DNA of 64,000 nucleotides from Nymphaea colorata (GCF_008831285.2 NC_045140.1:16738370-16802369); one strand, 5' to 3'; shown: positions 25,608-38,041, counted from the stretch's first letter. Notes: generated by a model from the letters alone, not told the origin. A program made the numbers and translations.

Positions 25608-26061
25608 TATCAGAACCAATCACAAATAAATATCTTTTAGCTATATTCAATAACATTGTCATACCCTTAGATACAAATTAACCGACCAATATTTCTGGAA
25701 TTTTAAAAAAGTCCCTCCCGCCATATTTCGTGCTCCATCTGATTGATATATTTGATTAACCATGTCCCTTTATTCGAAAATAAATTATATCATTACACCT
25801 CCAAACAGTACATTTGACATTGTCCATACATGAATTTATGTTATCACTTTCCAATTCATTGTTGAATGATGTGAACACTTTTTAAGATTCATTTACAGCA
25901 TGATGCTGAATGCCACCAACAAGGATATTTAGCTCGATAAGGGCTTGAGGTCGGGTGCACATCCATAGAGAAATGTAAAAGTAGATCTCATGCGGGAAAC
26001 TAAAGGAAGATCCCTTTCTTCACCGATAGAGAAGAAAACCTCAACTGTAAGAATTGGTCAT

Positions 26062-26622
26062 CTAGATCAACGTGTCATTGCTTCAATAAATAGGTTCCCA
26101 TCGAAGTTCAATATAAATCTTTGGGCACTTATCATGAGATTTATGATCACTATTGAGTAATAAGAAGTGTAAAAAAAAGGAATACTTTGTATATACATTT
26201 GAACTACTATTGGTCATATTTCCTTTTATCGAGAAATAGAAGAAGTCGTACAGGTTTTGTCACTCCTATTTATATGGTACCTGATATGTGATATCTCTCA
26301 TAATCTAGTTTGGTCTGGTTCAATTAGTATCATAATTCCTGAATTTCTAAATGGATCAAGATCGAGGAAAGGAAGTCTTAGTATCACTAACTCAAACCCA
26401 TTGTTAAATCCTACTCATCAGAATATGGAGGCACTTATGGCAGAAGGTCTTTCAAAATAAAGTGATAGATGGAACAAATGGCTTATTAGCAGATGAATAG
26501 ATCATTTGGGAATAGCCTATACATCACACATTCTAGATCAAGTAAAAACTCGGGGTTTTCAGCAAGCCACCTCTACATCCATTTCATTAAGAATTGATGA
26601 TCTCTTAACAATGCCTTCTAAG
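26062..26622 (+). pseudogene. rpoC1-rpoC2 (nuclear copy): Nuclear plastid DNA insert (NUPT): 3' end of rpoC1, spacer, 5' end of rpoC2
   Basis: From 26062 the plus strand matches the C-terminal part of plastid RNA polymerase subunit beta' (LDQRVIAS, then LGTYHEIYDHY, an IR-TT-GH segment and a YREIEE-like end near 26245). A short spacer follows. At 26425 the rpoC2 start reads MEALMAEG, followed by [17 protein letters not shown] and [17 protein letters not shown] to about 26622. Order, orientation and spacing are those of the plastid rpoC1-rpoC2 junction. Several stops and frame changes interrupt both parts, so this is a decayed nuclear copy and not functional plastid DNA. Both ends fade into nuclear sequence, and the true limits may extend a little further. 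The match is from memory of the family, not from a search. Confidence 0.85.
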
Positions 26623-27008
26623 AAAATTATACGGGTATTGCCATTTGCCTAGCTACAATTTGGTTTCAAAGCAGATTCTCTCTAGCTCTACAAGTTCTCG
26701 AATATTCGACCTTTCATAATACGACCATCAGGTGATACCTACCACAAGGCCAAGTTTCAAAGAAAATTAGTTGAGTCTCGTTACAAAGGAAATTAAACTT
26801 AAATTTCATCAACGTTAGAGTCTAAATGAAGAACAATTAGGTTTAGACTATTAGAAAGGGCAAGAGAGATCATGTTTGGCTACCTACCTGACCAAAACTC
26901 AAATGTTCAAACACACTATTTTCATAGGTATGACGATCTTTCGACCATTGTAAGTTCTAGTACAGCCTCACCGGAGAATTAGAAAAACAACCTTCCACAT
27001 GAACCGAT

Positions 27009-27420
27009 TCAACAAGCTAGTAGACTCTTGCTGGTCATCTTGACAGATTCAAGAAGCCCAAAATCAACTTTCCATTGAGGCTGCACACTTTTTCTGAGTC
27101 TTTCACCATGTCTAGTTTCATTAGAGGTCGCCAATTGCTTCAAACTGTTGATCTTATATTTCATAATTGCAAGTGATAAGGAGCTCTCGAAACTCAGACG
27201 TAGATGGCCTCTTTCGCTGCTTCTTATTTCCTCTTCCAACTGTTCAAGAGAATCCGCAGGAGGCAGCAAAAAACAAATCGAAAGCCATATCCTTGTCCCT
27301 TACTTCTCCACCCTCCACCATTTCCGTATGGAGAACTTCATACCTAATTAGATTAAGGAACTTCCTTCCCCACGTATGACATTAGAAGTAGTCCTGAGAA
27401 GAACTCCATTCAACATCCAG
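27009..27420 (-). other. Coding-like open segments, unrecognised
   Basis: Two overlapping minus-strand frames look protein-like. One runs from about 27400 to 27250 (RKFLNLIRYEVLHTEM and an acidic stretch). The other runs from 27269 to 27009 and has a Glu-rich, coiled-coil-like start (SLEQLEEEIRSSERGHLRL). No family is recognised and no start or splice structure is clear. It may be a gene relic. Confidence 0.2.
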
Positions 27421-28470
27421 TAATATTCATTTTGAGCAAATATTTGAGTTAAGAAAGTTCACCTCCATATATAAGTGTTCCTAATTTCTTGGTTAAATTC
27501 CACACCCACAAATTCTCTCCTATTCAGAATCAGATTTGAGCCCCAGCAGCCCTGCCTGCAGTGAGGCACATGGCAAGGCGATCTAGTTATGCACAAATTC
27601 ACTTTGATACATTCCTTATAAGAGACCAGTTTCTTTCTGCGTGCGTGTAAGGGGGAGATAGGTAGTAGATTTCCATATTAAATTTTGAGAAATCTTCAAG
27701 AGTTTATATATCATGATATTATGCCACCTGTTTTGGTTCAAAAATATTATGATATTACTCTACTTGTTTTATTTGCTTACGAACTGATGCCAACTCCAAG
27801 GATGGTTGAGATTTATCATATCAAGCATCAGGTTATAGTTTTGGTTGCATTTACTTGGTATAAGAACCAAGCTGTTTAATGTCATACCGGATCTGGTTTG
27901 TCGTTGGATGATGTACTAGTCACTTAAACGTGGGTATTTTATTACTTCTTGTTGTGTGTATACAAGATCTTGACAATCATCCTGATTAAAAATTTTGAAA
28001 ACATTTCATGTGCCAAAATACTAATAATAGTTTTATTTCATGGCAACTTTGACGAAAGAATCAAATCAAGCTACAAGACAGGTTTGAATTATTCTCAGGC
28101 TGCATCTTTATATGTATTCTTAGGCTATTCATCGGAATCCAGCGGATGTTGAATTTCTTCACGAAAGGTTTCTCTTGTGGCAATCTATGCCAAGTAACTC
28201 CTCTTCACCGGTAAAGCTGTTCTTCCCTCATTCAAGAGCCAGAACAACGCCCTCTCACGGAGTCCGAAACCCGAACCGACCCGAGAATGCATTGAAGTCC
28301 TCTTATCCTATACGCAACATGCTGTCTGTCAAGCCCCTCCACGTGTCCAACGCTCACACGTGGCAACGACCAACTGCCCTCTTGTCTTCAAGAGTGCCCT
28401 TTCGCTTTACTTCTCCCGCAAACTCCTCGTTGCCCCGTGAAACGGAAGACCTTCTTCCCCTTCCCGCCCC

Positions 28471-31139
28471 ATGGAGGACCAAAACCAGGGAACCCCCCAA
28501 ACGGCCGGTCGCCATCCCGCCGGAGAACCGGAAGACGGCCCCGATGTGTCCGTGGAAGGCAACCTGGACGTCGTCCCGCCGATGTCCATCAGGCTGGAGA
28601 AAGTTCCCCAGCTCACCGACTACCTCTCTGGCCTCCCCTCCTACACAAATCCTGTCCAGCATAACCAGTTCTACCATCCGACGGACGGCTTCTACCTCTC
28701 GGCGTCCGACGTTGTTATCCAGAAAATCTTCTTCGACCTCTCTGCCGTGCCTTTCCGATGCTCGACCCCCAACCTGCTGTACCCGCGAGCCGGACCGCGC
28801 TCGGAGATCCGCTTCGATCCGGCGGAGGTTAGGGCCGCCATCGTCACCTGCGGCGGGTTGTGCCCCGGCATGAACACGGTCATCCGGGAACTCGTCGTCG
28901 GTCTATGGGACCTCTATGGCGTCCGCGAAATCTTTGGCATTCGTGCCGGATACCGGGGATTCTACTCGTGGGATCCGATCAAACTGACCCCCAAGTGGGT
29001 TGATCATTGGCATAAGAGCGGGGGGACGATCCTTCAGACGTCTCGGGGTGGGTTTGACCTCAAGAAGATCGTGGATGCGATTGAAGCGCGAGGGTTTAAC
29101 CAGGTAAGAATCGTGTAATGCTGTCAGTTGGGAAAAATTAATGTTCTTCCGCTGTTTTTTTGTCTTTGTTTTCTGTTCTGGCTATATGCGTAGAACTAAT
29201 TTCAGGAATTCATGGAACTTCCTTTTCTTCAGTAGTTTGTAATCATAGATTGGGCACCGGTCGGTGGGTTTAGATCCCCTTGATTGGCATCTATCGAATT
29301 ATATATGAGGACACAAGTTCTCATAATCTTACATTTCATCTGTTGTATTTAATTTTTTATATGGTAATTTGGCGTTCTGGATAATGGCCACCAAATTATA
29401 TTTGGGAGTGGTTTTTGTTTTTCTTTCGGTATCGTTGGTTCTTGATTTGAGCAGTTGCAAATAATTGATTAATTGACCGCAATTTTTTAAATTGATTGCC
29501 TTAGTTTATTTCCTATGTGATTATTTGGGAATGATAACTTTTCCTTCTCTACTTTTCTTTTTGTTCTGTTTCTTTAGTATCAATGATGTGCACCTTAGAC
29601 TTTCATACCTTGCTGAACGCCCAAGCAGGAATAGATAAGTTCCTTTGCACAACCTGTCATCCAAAAGAATATCTGGATAGATAAGCGACTCGTATTGTGG
29701 GTGGTTTCTGCCAACGGTAACGATGGTTAGGCCATCATGCCTCTGTCATGGGCTACGGCAACGCAAGAGGGAATTTCCTCAACTTTGAAGCCATTTCCTT
29801 AAATTGCTTCCTTCCTCTGTTTCCGCAGAATAATCAGTAGGTGCAGGTTCAAATTAAGTGCTATGGAGAAATCACAATGTTTTGCATCCTCAAGACATAA
29901 AGGAGGAAAAATAAAAAGGATAGATTTCTTCTTGGAACAACTATTGCCTTTCCTAATTCCAAAATTTTTATGGAATAAGAATTAGTGGGTAGCGCACTAA
30001 CTATATTGCGCATGCCCTTTTTAAGTGTTCATATTTTACTTTCACTTTCTAAGTTCCTCTTCAAGATGGGAAAATTTCGGCTAGATCTGTCCGAAAACTG
30101 AAAAGCGTCAGATAGTTATGGCTTCTTTTTCTTTCCAAACGAAGAAGCTACTTTCTTTACTACTGGTAACGGTGCTGAAAATCCATTTAGACCCAAATTA
30201 GTTGTTAGTGCATAATGCAGTCTTTGAAAGGTTCTGGGATTACAGTGATGAATTTTATGCGATCAGCAATAGATGTTTTGCTGCAAGCTGCTGATGTTGG
30301 TATCTTCTTGGAAACAGCTTTACATAATTGGCGGTGATGGCACAATGAGAGGTGTGGTGAAGATCTTCGAGGAAACCCAGAGGCGAAACCTGAAAATTGG
30401 AGTGTGTGGAATTCCAAAGACGGTGGACAACGACATCGGGATCATCGACCGGTCCTTCGGCTTCCAGACTGCCGTGGAGACAGCCCAAGCAGCGATTAAT
30501 GCAGCACATGTAGAAGCCGAGAGTGCCGTGAATGGGATCGGTTTCGTTAAGCTTATGGGCCGCAGCACCGGTCACATTGCGCTGCACGCAACCTTGAGCA
30601 GCCGGGACGTAGACTGCTGCTTGATCCCGGAAAATGACTTCTATCTCGAAGGCAAAGGCGGGCTATTCGAGTTCCTGGAGCAGCGCCTGCGGGAGAACGG
30701 TCACGCCGTCTTGGTCGTCGCAGAAGGAGCCGGCCAGAACTTGATTCCCCGGACGGAATCGGAGAAGGAACAGAGGGACGAGTCGGGGAACCCTGTTCTG
30801 CTGGACGTGGGGCACTGGTTGAAGTCTGAGCTGAAAAATTGGTGGGAGAGGGAACATGCTGATGAGCTGTTTACGGTCAAGTACATCGATCCTACCTACA
30901 TGATCCGCGCCGTGCCGGCGAATGCGACGGACAATCTTTACTGCACACTGTTGGCGCACTCGGCCATACATGGGGTGATGGCCGGCTACACAGGGTTCGT
31001 GCCTGGGCCGATCAATGGGAACTATGCCTACATACCGGTGGAGCATGTTGCACAAGCCAAGAATGTGGTGGATACGAAGGACCATAAGTGGGCTTGGGTG
31101 AGGTCCGTCACCAACCAGCCTGATTTTGCCATGCGCTAG
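28471..31139 (+). CDS. PFK2: ATP-dependent 6-phosphofructokinase, PFK2-type
   Basis: Two exons, 28471-29103 and 30318-31139, encode 484 residues with a phase-0 junction (CAG/GTAAG, ACAG/CTT). The enzyme phosphorylates fructose 6-phosphate to fructose 1,6-bisphosphate with ATP, in cytosolic glycolysis. Visible motifs are [14 protein letters not shown] (128-141), GGDGT (216-220, the ATP-dependent plant form), PKTVDND with the catalytic Asp (244-250), MGRSTG (291-296), and VAEGAGQ. The [14 protein letters not shown] block and the [15 protein letters not shown] start match the PFK2 branch as I recall it (At5g47810), not the MGRYSG-type members. No transit peptide is evident. Length is normal for the family. 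The single intron (1214 bp) lies just before GGDGT. The 3' flank carries a long CT/GT run starting about 125 bases past the stop. Confidence 0.95.
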
Positions 31140-31264
31140 AAGCATTTCTCCCTTTGGATCGATGTTAGGGGTTCGCTGCCTCTGCTGCCATTGCATGTTA
31201 GGAGTCAGCCCACTTCGATTCGTTTCACTTATAGATGGGGATTTGGCTCCTCTCCATTGAAACA

Positions 31265-31353
<89 letters not shown>
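31265..31353 (+). repeat. Compound (CT)n-(GT)n microsatellite, probably in the PFK2 3' UTR
   Basis: About 26 CT units (with one early TTT interruption) pass directly into about 18 GT units. The run starts 126 bases after the PFK2 stop codon and is likely within its transcript. A second, shorter CT run follows near 31520. Confidence 0.95.
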
Positions 31354-31355
<2 letters not shown>

Positions 31356-32059
31356 CCCCCTTCAGGTCTTTCTGGAGCAATTTTTTGGGTTATGAGAGGG
31401 ATAGGCTTAACCGTCGTCAAGTTTGTGCTTTTGTTCCTCTGTTGGCTCGGTTACGGTCTCACCTGTGTTTGTTCTGTGTGATTGGCTAATGGATTGTGTT
31501 ACTGGGTGATTGCCTCTGCTCTCTCTCTCTCTCTCTCAGACAATGCAACAAATTCCTATGATTTTGAGTTTCGACTCTGATCGCTTGTATTATTGTTTTC
31601 ATATTCATGTTTGGAAAGAATCATATAACCACTCAACATTTGGGCGAATAACGAGTCATTGCCTAATGTTTGCCTTTCCCCCTCGTCCCTCCTTTTCTCA
31701 TCAAAACTCTGAAAGCCCAGCCTCGCCGATGGAGGCGGATGCAACACAGTAACGTATATATATATATGCGAAATTACAAACCATCCCTTTCTAAACTTTG
31801 CCATCTCCTTTGTGATTACATGGTCCATCTGCTGTCTTAGCGGCAACTACGTATCTTTCTTCTTCGATTGACAGAAAAAGGGTTTTGGAAGTAACAAGCA
31901 ATCGTGATTCAGCACATCTGAGACCGGCCAGGGGGGAGACAATCCGGCAGCTTCCAGTGGTCGCGTTGTTCCTTTTATATCCTGCAGCAACCTTTCAGGT
32001 TTTAACCACGCCAGGAGTCGGGGTTATAATTATTTCCTCACTCAGCTGGAGTTTCCCCT

Positions 32060-34056
32060 TCAATGAAAAGGGTGGAAACAAACGCGTACTAGAAATTTTA
32101 CCATCTTTATCAACAACTTTAAAATTGCAGTAGATTTGTCATCTTCTGGCAGCTTGCATTTTTTATCTGGAGTATTGATTGCAGGAAAGCTAGTTGTGTG
32201 CACAGGCCTGTGGACCAAAGTTTCGTGCACCGGCTTAGTTCTTTCAACAGTTAGACACATCTTTTCGTCGGAATCATTCGTAGCTTCAGTACCTTCATCT
32301 TCCATAACTTCGACCTTTATAACAGCCGTACTATTACCAGTCTCAGCAAAACACTCATAAACCATTTGCAACGATATAAGATCCGGCCAATCGAGGAGGC
32401 CGGCGTCCATCTTGAACCTGAAAGTGCTGGCCTTGCCGACGTAGAATGTTCGGTCAGGATGAGACCCCGCACCCCTCTTGTTGAGGTAGCCAGGGTAATC
32501 GCTCAACCTGAAGCGTGAGGCCTCGATGAGAACAAATCCATTCTTCTCTGCTATTTTCTCCAATTCCCACTTGCTGTAGGGATGCCCCTGCTTGTGAGTA
32601 ACATGGACCTCGCCATGGCTATGAGACAGCAACTCCCTCGCGTTTTCAAAGAATCCCATCAACAGATGTTTGTGCAACCTAAATTAAACAACATGGGTAC
32701 TCACATATTAAACAACACGCGTTCCTCTACAGAAATCGATTAGAAGATCGAAAACAACTCACTCAATTTGAAATGCTGAGGTTTCAGAGCATATAAAGCC
32801 TGCATGCGGAAAGTTGTAGACGATTCTATCGAATTTGTTGGTCCTTAGACTAAGGTTCTTGCTCATTGTTGTTGCATCAATTCCATGAAGAACTCGGCAA
32901 CCCAACTGTCGCAGCCTTTCTACATTACTCGTGGCTGAACAATACTTGTAAGCAAGCCGATCTTCAAAAGTTGGCAGCAAAAAAGAAAATGAGTCAACCG
33001 ATCGAAAAAGGAATACCTCCTTTCTTTACAATCTAAAATTTCATGTTGACATAACAAGTCATTTTCTGCTGCAGGCAACGGAAGTAACTTTGTTCCGATC
33101 GACCGATCCCGCAAGACAGCCACACAAAGCAAACAGGTGCCCTAGCAAGTTGACCTACAGCTGTAGCTAGATGAGATTACACTAAATGAGCTGAGTTCAT
33201 GCAATTTCTCCTTTCAGGTAACAGTCCTTCAAGGACCAGAAGATTGATTTAATGGGCCTTTAATTTTATTCAAGAGTCTGAACACTCCAGCTAGTGGTAC
33301 AGACCCTATACTACCAGTTCTTATATTAGTAAGCTGGATGGAGCTATTGTTTGCGCATATAATTTTTTTTTTCTAGTGCCACGCTTATGAAATTTTGTCC
33401 AAAATATGATGTCAACTAGCAACGCTGGAGGTTCAACAAACTTCATGGGGCTCAGTTTGCAACCCCTGCTCATTATTGTTGCATTTAACTCCTTGAAAGA
33501 ACTTGACAACCCAATTGTCGCAGCCGAACACTACTTGACAGAAAAGGCTTCCTTTAAAAAGAAGAGAAAATCGGCAGCATAGAATAGAAAAATAAAAAAA
33601 GACCAGTGAGCTAAAAAAAAGGAATACCCACTTTCATCAGAAGCTAAAACCTTATGTGGGCACAAGTCGTTCGCTGCTTCAGACCATACAAGTAAGTAAA
33701 TGTTCAAGTTGATCACCGATCTAGCATCAGAGTTAAAGCTGCAGCTCTTGATGAGCTTGCGCTAAATGAGATGAAGTCAGCTCGAACAAAGAGGGGATGA
33801 TGTTTTTTGCTTAATCAGATTTCCGCGTCTCCATTACTACAAAGAAAGAGAAACGGCAAAGCGTACGCAGAATGTATGTACCTTTGGAGTCCAGAGATGT
33901 GGCGACCATTCCAGTCGCAAACCCAAAGGCGGTGGCCAAGCTGAGGGAAAAGGAGAAGTCTCCTTCCCCAACAAGGAGGATCCTTTGCTTGCTCGTATAG
34001 TGGCGCCTTTTCTTCACCACAGAAGCCGCAACTTCATGATCGATGAAGGAATCCAT
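32060..34056 (-). CDS. DUF2431 / BMT5-like (25S rRNA uridine-N3 methyltransferase-like) protein
   Basis: Three exons on the minus strand, 33882-34056, 32763-32961 and 32060-32678, encode about 330 residues. Exon joins give the continuous reading SLDSK-DRLAYKY and FQIE-LHKHLL. The N-terminal ILLVGEGDFSFSLSLA (26-41) is the family's SAM-binding glycine motif. Further family motifs are VYNFPHAGF, GEVHVTHK, HPYSKWELEKIAE and the FRLSDYPGYLNKRG stretch. Yeast BMT5 methylates N3 of a 25S rRNA uridine. Plant members such as At4g26485 are mostly uncharacterised, so enzymatic function is inferred. After about residue 240 a Glu/Thr-rich tail follows that I cannot assign. Intron 1 is 920 bp and contains a decayed copy of exon 2 and its flank. 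Short exon-intron joins were set by eye. Confidence 0.85.
32790..33784 (-). repeat. Partial tandem duplication of exon 2 and adjacent intron (about 0.4 kb, two copies)
   Basis: The segment 32790-33200 (end of exon 2, splice acceptor and intron) reappears in diverged form at about 33375-33784, inside intron 1. Shared words include GCTCATT-TTGTTGCAT, CAACCCAA-TGTCGCAGCC, GGAATACC-C-TTTC, CAAGTC-TT-GCTGC and CTAAATGAG. On the minus strand the second copy still shows a ghost of exon 2, with stops and changed residues, so it is a dead exon. Confidence 0.75.
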
Positions 34057-34059
34057 CGG

Positions 34060-36247
34060 GGGATCTGCACTGCAATTGATCAGATCATATCCTCGGTTGG
34101 GTGGACCAAAGGAAAAGCTCGATTTCCAAGTAAGCTCCGGTGAGTTCGGCTTCTATATATTTGATTATTTCGAAAGAGGACGGCGAGTGCGCGGGTATTC
34201 CATTCTCATCTCATCTGAAGACTGGTTATATGCTTAAGCAGCAACTTCCTTGGAAGAGGCAAATTGGGCCTTTACCCACTTGCCATGCCCCTGTTTAGTT
34301 GCCATCAGAGCGAGACCAAGAACAGATCCTTAGCTCCTAAGCTTCCTCTCCCGCAAACTTTTTCCGATTCGTTTTGAGAACATCGTACAAGTGCTTTTGT
34401 TTTGAGAATGACCATTTCTTTTTTTTTTGCCACTCCTCTGCTTTTGCTTTTTTAAATGGCGATTTCAAGCATAATCCAAAACTACGCAGCTTAGAGTGGA
34501 TAAAGGGAGAAAAATAAGAGAAATGTACATTTTGGAGAGTTAATATGCAAGCAATAATATTAAATACTTTAAAATTAATATGCATTTTCAGAAAACATGT
34601 CTAAGCGTAAATGTCGCGTACCAGCGTCCACGTGTCAGCATGTCAACACGACACGGCAGCTATTTTTGCGGTATCCTTTGCAATTTAGCTTCCCGTAGAC
34701 TTGGAGTTTTCCAAAAGACGAATATCTTAATTTGAAGAGAGAAGTGGTGTTGCACTGTAGAGAGGGAAGAGAAGGGTGACCGACCGAGAATATTACGCGG
34801 GCGCACTTTTATTCTTTTCATATGAGAAAAGCAAGGCAAGGACGCTCTTAGCGTGTTCATGCGTGTCGATCTTAGATGTTTTTCTCCGATTTTGGAGGGA
34901 AATATTGCCATGATTAATTGTGGATTATTTTTATGGCAGAGTGTAGCAGCATCGACGTGTCCCTGTCACTTAATTTTCAAACTGGGAGATTTTCAAAAAA
35001 GTGGATATCTTAATTTGAAGAGGGAACTGGTTTTGCCGGCAGAGTGGGAAGAGAAGGGTGACGGAGAATATTGCACCGGCGCACTTTCATTCCTTTCAAA
35101 TGCTTTAAACAAGCAAATTGGGTTATATGCGTCGTACTGCCGCACGAATTTTTCATGCGCTATGATCGTTGTGATTAAAAAGCCTTTCATTCACGAAGGA
35201 AAAGAAAACTTTTTAAAAAGACAAACATGAAAATAAAAAAATATATATATAAAAAACATACCTCTTTAAGAATTACAAAAATGTTCCGCTAACCTAGGTT
35301 GCATACCCATTACCGTGCACACGATTCAATCGGAAGAAACATGGCAAGGGCGATTTTAGCCAGGCACCCAAATGCTTCTGTTGTGTTCGCCAGTTTAGAT
35401 AGAAGGAACAGTGTTGTATTTGTCATGACCGGAAAAAATAACTGCTTAGAGAGAGGGAAGAGTGTGTTCCGACCACTATGGCCCTCGTAAAATCGATGAA
35501 ATGCGGTTGAATCAAACATGATCAGCCGGAAACTGCAAATAAGCACTGATATATTAATAAAAAAAATGAAAACTTTGTCTTTTAATCGTTGAATCTGGCC
35601 AATGTAGGACTTATTGATCTCTAGGAGACGAGTTTTGACAACACTGATGCCAACCATTATATTAAAGAATGGTGGCCGGTCTGGATTGCTTTGGACTGCA
35701 GGGCGATATGGAATTGAGCATGGCTGCTTTGATGCGAGTTCTGCCAAACACACCACCCCAGGTCATGTCATTGGCCTCCTTTGCAGTGGTCTACTTAAGC
35801 TTCCTGTTGGCTTATAAGTTAAAGTGTTTGTGACTCAACGTCAGGCTTAAAATTTACACGACTCATTGACTCATTCCTGGGGAGAGAGGCAAAGCTTTTC
35901 ATCTAACTTCTTGTTATACAATACATGCTTTTTTGTCTTCATGTACTGCTTTCTAGCAATTCAATTTACGAATAATGACGGTCTCTTTTGCAGCAGAATA
36001 GGTTGACAGTCTAAACATTTGTTATGGAGACTACCATCTACTAGCCCCCAACCAAAAGACAGATTCTTGCAAGTTCTCTTTTGAAAACTATTTCATAGCA
36101 TAACTTTGAACAAAGTAATTTTTCTTATTGGGAGGGTTCTCACACACTGCTGGCCAATCTCGAAAGAAAGCTGCCTTATTCACACAGTTGGTACAATGGT
36201 TCAAGTGACCAATGGGAGGCTAGGGCCCCGTAGCAACACAGCTTGAT
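34060..36247. other. Intergenic region between the DUF2431 and P450 genes
   Basis: No gene is recognised. It holds the upstream region of the DUF2431 gene, a diverged direct repeat at about 34.70-35.11 kb, and the 3' flank of the P450 gene. Open frames here are under 150 codons and without family resemblance. Confidence 0.5.
34700..35112. repeat. Direct repeat, two copies of about 135 bp
   Basis: About 34700-34835 and 34985-35112 share TTTTC-AAAA-G, GATATCTTAATTTGAAGAG, GGGAAGAGAAGGGTGAC, GAATATT-C, GGCGCACTTT-ATTC-TTTCA in the same order and orientation. The spacing is about 287 bp, so this may be an imperfect tandem of a longer unit. Confidence 0.7.
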
Positions 36248-38041
36248 TCATGGTATGTAAGGATGGGCTACGAGAACCAAGTCAGACGTCTTGTGCACAG
36301 TTAAACCAGGAGATTCGCTCATGTCGATGTCATTAGCAGTCAGCCCGCCTGGTAAGTTCCAGTTGAAGGAATAAAGCAGATTAGCCAGCACGAACTCGAC
36401 AACTATGACTCCTAGATGGATGCCGGGGCAAATCCTTCTACCCGAGCCGAAAGGAATATACTCAAAATCATGACCCTTGTAGTCGATTGGGTTGTTAATG
36501 AACCTTTCAGGCTGAAACTCTTCCGGGTTCTTCCATGAATTGGGGTCCCTCCCTATTGTCCATGCATTTATAATAATGGTTGTTTTGGCTGGAATTACGT
36601 AGCCATCGACGACCCATTCCTTCGAAGAGACTCGAGGAATCAATAGCGGCGCTGGTGGATGTACCCTGAAAGTCTCCTTCACTACCAACTTCAGATACTC
36701 AAGTTGCTCAAGATCGTTCTCGTCCACCTTGTCTTTCCCTTTCATTTTAAGTCGCAATTCATCCTGGACTCGCTTCATCACCTGAGGGTTCCTCATCAGT
36801 TCTGTCATTGCCCACACTATGGCAGACGTTGACGTATCGGTTCCACCAAGGAGCACGTCCTGCAAGCAATGGAAAACACTCGTGTGATCATCAAGTCCTT
36901 GCCTTTAAATTCATCAATTTTCTCTTCTTTTTTTTTTTTTTTTGCAAACTCTTGGAGTGAAGTCAAAGCACGCAATTTTCAGGTTTGGTGTAGATAAAAA
37001 TGAAATAAGAAACAAAAAATTGTTTGTAGACGGTAGAGAGTAAATAATTGAACGTGCGTCTCTAGAGGGCGCTGAAATTGCAAGAGGCAACAGAGTCAAG
37101 AAGCAGACCAGGAGTAATGCCTTGATGCTGTTTGTGGTAACAGGGACGTCCTCGCTCTCATCCTTTTGAGCTTCGAGCAATGAATCGACGAAGTCCTGTT
37201 CATGGGATCGCCTCGATGGATCAACATGATTTCTGAGCACTTCATCAAAAATATGATCCAATTCATGGAAGTTCTTTCGCAGCCTGAACTCCAGTCCGGT
37301 GAGCCAATTCACCCACTTGATGGATGGGAAGAAATCACCTAAGCTAAACCCACCAATCAAATGCCTGGTTGTCTCTAGGATATCATGCAACCTGCCCTTC
37401 TGGGCGCCATATCCTCCCACGTTATATTTCTTACCAAAGCCCATCATACAGGTTATGTTATTAATGAGAGCATGAACCAAGTGGCTCAGATTAACAGGCG
37501 CCCCAGCGGACCGGGAGATGGCGTCGACCATGAGTTCAACTTCCTCCTCCCTCACAGACTTAAACGACTGGGCTCTCTTCGGGCCAGTGAAGTGCCCGAC
37601 GAATATCTTCCTCATACGGCGCCATGCCTCGGTATACGCTTGAAAGCCGACGTCCTGGCATCCGTAGCAGAGAACGTTGGCAGCCGCAAACTCTGGCCTA
37701 TTCGCGAATGTGGCATCATGGGTTTTCATGATCTCTCTCGCCAGCTTCGCCGACGAAACGACGCACGTCGGGAGCTGGCCGAGCTTCAGGAACATGAGGG
37801 GGCCATGTTTCTGGGATAGGAGGAAGAAGGAGCGATGAGGCACTGCACCCAATTGGTGCAGGTTGCCGACAATTGGGAGCCTCCATGGCCCTGGGGGAAG
37901 TTGGCGAGCTGAGATCTCGTGCTTCCACCTTTTTCTCAGCAGGACATAACTAAGAAACAGGGGAAGTAAGAGTGCTAAGATGGAAATGGCAAGTGCAGAA
38001 CCAAGCTGGTCTCGATCTGGGAGAAAGATGGAAGGAGCCAT
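36248..38041 (-). CDS. Cytochrome P450, CYP71-family type
   Basis: Two exons on the minus strand, 37109-38041 and 36248-36859, encode 514 residues with one 249-bp intron. The protein is a membrane-anchored haem monooxygenase of the ER. It has an N-terminal anchor (about residues 15-35), basic residues, and the hinge PPGPWRLPIVGN (49-60). It also has a C-helix WRRMRK, the I-helix oxygen-binding LGGTDTST (315-322), the ExxR triad start KETFR (372-376), PERF (428-431), and the haem loop FGSGRRICPG with the ligand Cys at about 455. The intron in front of the I-helix, after IKALLL, is the standard CYP71-clan site. An upstream in-frame ATG exists (38164) but starts with residues unlike a P450 anchor, so MAPSIFL is preferred. 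Substrate and subfamily cannot be told from sequence alone. Confidence 0.93.

Noticed and set aside
28175-28873. Open frame of 232 codons overlapping PFK2 exon 1
   Set aside because: It is a GC-rich shadow frame (Arg/Ser/Pro-rich) of the PFK2 coding exon and shows no family motif.
30663-31265. Open frame of 200 codons on the minus strand across PFK2 exon 2
   Set aside because: It is the antisense shadow of the conserved PFK2 exon.
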